DNA of 11,023 nt from Actinomortierella ambigua. Lineage: Eukaryota; Mortierellomycota; Mortierellomycetes; Mortierellales; Mortierellaceae. Positions 8,274 through 11,023 of this stretch are shown one piece after another. Each line of letters opens with the position of its first letter. Positions within the stretch are counted from its first letter, which is position 1. The notes under the pieces were generated by a model that searched no databases, had not been told where the DNA came from, and worked only from the letters and a program-made list of their open reading frames with translations. Position numbers and translations under genes: made by a program. The stretch covers positions 1-11,023 of the forward strand of contig JAAAJB010000839.1 in NCBI GenBank assembly GCA_016098155.1, read 5' to 3'.

Positions 8274-8300
8274 CAGCAGATCCAGCAGATCCAGCAGATC
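8274..8300. repeat. Three perfect tandem copies of CAGCAGATC
   Basis: The 9-bp unit is repeated at 8274-8282, 8283-8291 and 8292-8300 without mismatch, 114-140 bp upstream of the RPL36 ATG. It may be a simple microsatellite or a repeated protein-binding site. Confidence 0.9.
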
Positions 8301-8339
8301 GCCCCTCCACGGTACTCCACCTTCATACTCTTACCTCCT

Positions 8340-8390
8340 TCGCCTACCCTCACTCTCACTCTCAATCTCACTCCCAATCCCATTCTAAAG
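8340..8390. repeat. Degenerate (CACTCT)n tract
   Basis: A 6-bp pyrimidine-rich unit (CACTCT, CAATCT, CAATCC variants) is repeated on the plus strand in the FCF1-RPL36 gap. In the transcript sense of the genes this is a GAGTGA-rich, purine-rich tract. Confidence 0.75.
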
Positions 8391-8512
8391 ACTTGATTTT
8401 AGTGATATCATGCAGATTTAATAGAGTACAGAAAAGAGAGAGAGTATATAAAAAAAAGAGGGTAGATGGATAGGGTAACATCTACACAATATCCTTTCTT
8501 TTTCTCCTCTCT

Positions 8513-9382
8513 CTAGTTGGGGGCGCCATAGGCTTCCGGCAGGCGCTCGATGGTATACTTGCGCTGCGAGAGGTACATGATGGGGATACCGGGGATCTTT
8601 CTTATCCGACGCTTGAGATCACGATCGCACGTGGCGACAATGTAGCACTTGTGCTGCATGACACGCTCGACCAGGCAGTCATCGGCATACGTGCCCTTGT
8701 GTGTGCACGGTAACCGCTCAAAGCGAGGGTCACGCGCCACCCGCAATGCCACCTTGAACTTGGGACCAAGCTTCTCCAACTCGGCCATGACACAGTCTGT
8801 GATGACGGGGATCGACTTTGCATACAGGCAGTCCATCATGCCCTTGACCAGCTCAATCTTGTTCTGAATCGAAAAGTTGATAAAGTTGGTATCGACTAGC
8901 ACACGGTAGGGCGGGCCCAGCGCCGAGTTGTAGTTGAAGAACATGGATGATGCGACTTGTGGACTACATGAAAGAAATTGATGAGGAGGAGGAGATTAGA
9001 GCAAGTACGAGAAAAAAAACGCATGGTAAACAGCCAACTACATGTCGAACATGTTTGAAGATAGCATGTCAGTCAGGCATTCATTCAGTGATATTCTCTG
9101 AAATCAATAAACGCAATACATACATGTGTCGGACAGCCTTCTTTTGCTCTTCTTCGCTCTTCTTCTTGTCCTTCTCCTTGTTTTCCTTCAGACGAGAGTC
9201 CTTGGGCGAGATCATCCTCTTGACGAGGGCAAACTTCTTTGTTTGCTTAACTTTTCCCTACAAGTCAAGGTGGGTTTGAAAAATAAACGCCGCATTTGTT
9301 TAGTTCTTGAACAGGGCGTGAGAGATGATGCATGGTCAAGTCGAGGATAAAAAGGTGGAGTAGAATGAGCTTTGCATACCAT
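8513..9382 (-). CDS. FCF1: rRNA-processing PIN-domain nuclease Fcf1/Utp24 (3 exons)
   Basis: Fcf1 (Utp24) is a nucleolar PIN-domain endonuclease of the small-subunit processome; in yeast it cuts pre-rRNA at sites A1 and A2 to free the 18S 5' end. Exons on the minus strand are 9382-9380 (the ATG alone), 9257-9124 and 8963-8513, giving 195 residues against 198 in human. Introns are 122 and 160 nt with donors GTATGC and GTATGT and TGTAG acceptors. Residues 2-45 are Lys-rich ([15 protein letters not shown]), the usual basic leader. The PIN domain (about 53-185) shows [47 protein letters not shown] and [14 protein letters not shown], with acidic residues at Asp70, Asp102, Glu107, Asp140-141 and Asp158/160 for metal binding. 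The protein ends in YGAPN like its homologues. The start lies in a GCCATGG context. The exon 2 to 3 join splits an Ile codon and restores [12 protein letters not shown], the expected linker. Confidence 0.96.
8964..9123 (-). other. FCF1 intron 2, 160 nt
   Basis: The donor is AT|GTATGT and the acceptor CATGTAG|TCCACA. The splice keeps the frame through a split Ile codon and supplies the residues before the PIN domain. Nothing else is seen in it. Confidence 0.9.
9258..9379 (-). other. FCF1 intron 1, directly after the start codon
   Basis: The donor GTATGC follows the ATG with no base between. The acceptor CTTGTAG precedes GGAAAAG, so M is joined to GKVKQ. An ACTAAAC branch-point-like motif lies inside, about 40-50 nt before the acceptor. 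Without this intron the second exon has no Met before the conserved GK. Confidence 0.9.
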
Positions 9383-10745
9383 GGCGTGTGTCTATGTGAG
9401 TGGGGAAACGAATGCAAGGAACTGCCTGTAACACTCGCATGCAAGAAAAAAAAAAAAGAATGCCAGCGCTGAAGTGGCTTGCAGGTCCTGTGTTGTTTGT
9501 CTGAACGAAGGGGTGAATTTATACTTTCGATTGAGTTAGACTTTGATGAGTAGTATTCCGTGTTCCCACATATCAATCTAATATATGTAAGGGAAGAGAG
9601 AGATGGCAATGGAACAATACAGCAAAAATAAGAGGGTGGTCTACACCTCTCCTCTCTTGATCTCTCTGTGTCTATCTGTCTGTCCCTCTGCCTGTCTCTC
9701 TGCCTTTCTCCTTTGCCACATTCACTGACGAGTATTCTGCTCTGATGGAGGGGCCTTAAACTTGTGAAAATCTACAATTCCGCCTTTAAAACAAACACTT
9801 TGCTCGCTCAAGGGAATATAAGGATCGAACCAGCAGGGCGTAGAAGAAAAGGTGTTCGACCCGAGAAAGACAGAGGAAAATAATGATGCTGTATGTCTGC
9901 AATGGCTCCACAGACTTGAATTCCTCAGAACAGAGGTACGGATTTAAAAGTGCGAATGCAGGCTCTTGTTTGACTTTGATATCGGAATCAATTGGCCAAA
10001 GAGGTATAAAGAAAATTTGCACCCCTGCGTGTTTTTGTTTCCTTCCCGCTCGCTTCACCTTAATGCTTTCGCACCAGATTGTCGCAGGATGTTTGTTCCC
10101 GCATGGGTCTCACACTCCTATAATGACTTTCTCTCGACGATTATGCCGAGTTTAATGGGCGAATTTAGAGTCAATGGCGTGCGAGATCAAACACCCACTT
10201 CATCGTCTTGCCTGACATCGGATCTTTGATTCGGTGGTCCCTTTTCGCCCCATCAACACGGGCCAGCCTAGTCAGGGTCAGTGCCGTGATTCACTCTTCC
10301 TCTTCACCTTCTTCTTGACTTGCGACTACATGCTCTGGTTGCTCTGCTTGACCTTCTTGCCATATGGGACACTTTTGCACTGGGGGGCTCCCACCGTTCA
10401 TGTTTTATGGACACCGGGATTTTTGCCTTTCTTTGCGCCCGTCTCTTCCCAGAAACGACTTGTGCACACTTCACCCGGTCCTTCCCGAGTTTTTCGGTGT
10501 TGGGTCACCGAAGATAGCACAGACTGCTTTCACGGGGCGATTGGTATGGCTTGCGGGGAGGGGCTTCTATCTGTGGTCACTTATGCTTGTCGGGGGGATA
10601 CCGAGGAGAAGGTGATATCCAGCCACGCCTGGCGTTTTGACGGCCGGATCTTCCTGGATGGGGATTGAATTCACAAGAAGGGATATGGCCAAGGATGTGG
10701 AAATTCCCTCCCTTATAATTATTTTTTATACCATTAACAAAACAA

Positions 10746-10780
10746 AGAGAGAGTGTGTGTGTGAGAGAGAGTGTGTGTGA
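10746..10780. repeat. Alternating GA and GT dinucleotide tract
   Basis: Short (GA)n and (GT)n blocks alternate twice on the plus strand. This is a compound microsatellite without further context. Confidence 0.85.
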
Positions 10781-10988
10781 AGGGGAGTGAAGGAAGCACG
10801 AGTTGGAATAAGCACCACTCATGCTCCTTTCTGGATTGGGCTCAAAACGTGAGAATCAAGTTCAAGATGAAATTTACAATCGCTTTTAAAATTATGCCCA
10901 CTTCACAAGTTTGACAAACTCGACAAAGCCAGACAAAGCTTGGCAGAAGCCAGAGATGGGGCCTGTATTGCACTCCCTGCGCGCCCAT

Positions 10989-10991
<3 letters not shown>

Positions 10992-11023
<32 letters not shown>
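10992..11023. repeat. (GA)16 microsatellite at the right edge
   Basis: Sixteen perfect GA units run to the last base, so the true length is unknown. The window or its source contig may break here because of the repeat. Confidence 0.95.

Larger units (their letters stand above)
8161..8512 (-). promoter_or_regulatory. Short gap: RPL36 promoter and FCF1 3' end
   Basis: These 352 nt must hold both the FCF1 3' UTR and the RPL36 promoter, since both genes read leftward. The gap holds three perfect copies of a 9-bp unit (8274-8300) and a CACTCT-type tract (8340-8390). The region just upstream of the RPL36 ATG is pyrimidine-rich in the sense direction, typical for ribosomal protein gene starts. I could not identify a Homol-D, telobox or TATA element with certainty, nor an AATAAA for FCF1. 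Confidence 0.5.
9383..11023. other. Region upstream of FCF1, no supportable gene
   Basis: This 1.64-kb stretch must carry the FCF1 promoter at its left end. Beyond that I find no recognisable gene. The longest open frame is plus 10234-10668 (144 codons), with a hydrophobic N-terminal half and no known motif; the minus strand over the same bases has several short Lys/Arg-rich open pieces split by stops. A pyrimidine-rich run lies at about 9645-9715 and GA/GT repeats lie near 10746-10780. AT-rich DNA at 10690-10740 could be a 3' UTR or promoter of something outside. Confidence 0.5.

Noticed and set aside
8161..8310. N-terminal extension of eL36 from an upstream in-frame Met at 8310
   Set aside because: It reads through the CAGCAGATC repeat, and eL36 proteins start at the position of the ATG at 8160.
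8513..8944. FCF1 starting at the internal Met at 8944 (143 residues)
   Set aside because: This would lose the conserved basic N terminus, which is present in two upstream exons with good splice sites and the expected sequence.
9815..9870. Minus-strand GGTTCGATCC resembling a tRNA B box
   Set aside because: The bases around it do not form a T-arm stem, and no A box or acceptor stem fits.
9822..9946. Short plus-strand open piece with protein-like composition, ending at a GTACGG donor-like site
   Set aside because: It is only about 40 codons, has a stop just upstream, and no acceptor in the next 60 nt keeps the frame open.
1..11023. CRISPR arrays, insertion sequences, rRNA genes
   Set aside because: No regularly spaced repeats with unique spacers, no terminal inverted repeats with a transposase, and no rRNA-like sequence were seen.

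Overview
The window is nuclear DNA of a fungus, and probably an early-diverging one. Three intron-containing genes are recognisable, all on the minus strand, with GT-AG introns and long simple-sequence tracts between them. The protein sequences (an Fcf1 with a Lys-rich N terminus, an eL36 ending in RRAH) look fungal. Together with long, T-rich introns they would suit the Mucoromycota/Mortierellomycota, but that placement is from memory of the families and is only moderately sure. I see no bacterial, viral or mobile-element gene.

Layout, left to right. Positions 1-1840 hold no gene I can support; a 108-bp-period repeat lies at the left edge and GT- and GA-rich tracts lie near 1600-1760. Positions 1841-4961 (minus) are a four-exon gene for a mitochondrial PP2C-type phosphatase of the PTC7 family. 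Its first intron is 1329 nt, and its second could be retained in frame. Positions 4962-6500 are a gene-free stretch rich in microsatellites. Positions 6501-8160 (minus) are a three-exon gene for ribosomal protein eL36 (RPL36) with introns of 550 and 801 nt. Positions 8161-8512 are the short gap that must hold the RPL36 promoter and the FCF1 3' end. Positions 8513-9382 (minus) are a three-exon gene for the rRNA-processing nuclease Fcf1/Utp24, whose first coding exon is only the ATG. Positions 9383-11023 carry no gene I can identify, only weak open frames and simple repeats, and the window ends inside a (GA)n run.

Functionally, FCF1 and RPL36 both serve ribosome production (18S rRNA maturation in the nucleolus and a 60S structural protein) and sit 352 nt apart on the same strand. 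PTC7 acts in mitochondria and is a neighbour without a clear functional link. All exon joins were derived by eye from splice signals, frame continuity and the known shape of the protein families.

I did not find a clear new biological system. The most interesting observations are an in-frame, stop-free intron in PTC7 (intron retention is a known isoform mechanism in yeast PTC7), a 415-nt stretch around RPL36 intron 2 with no stop codon in any of the three sense frames, the ATG-only exon of FCF1, and the unusually long PTC7 first intron.
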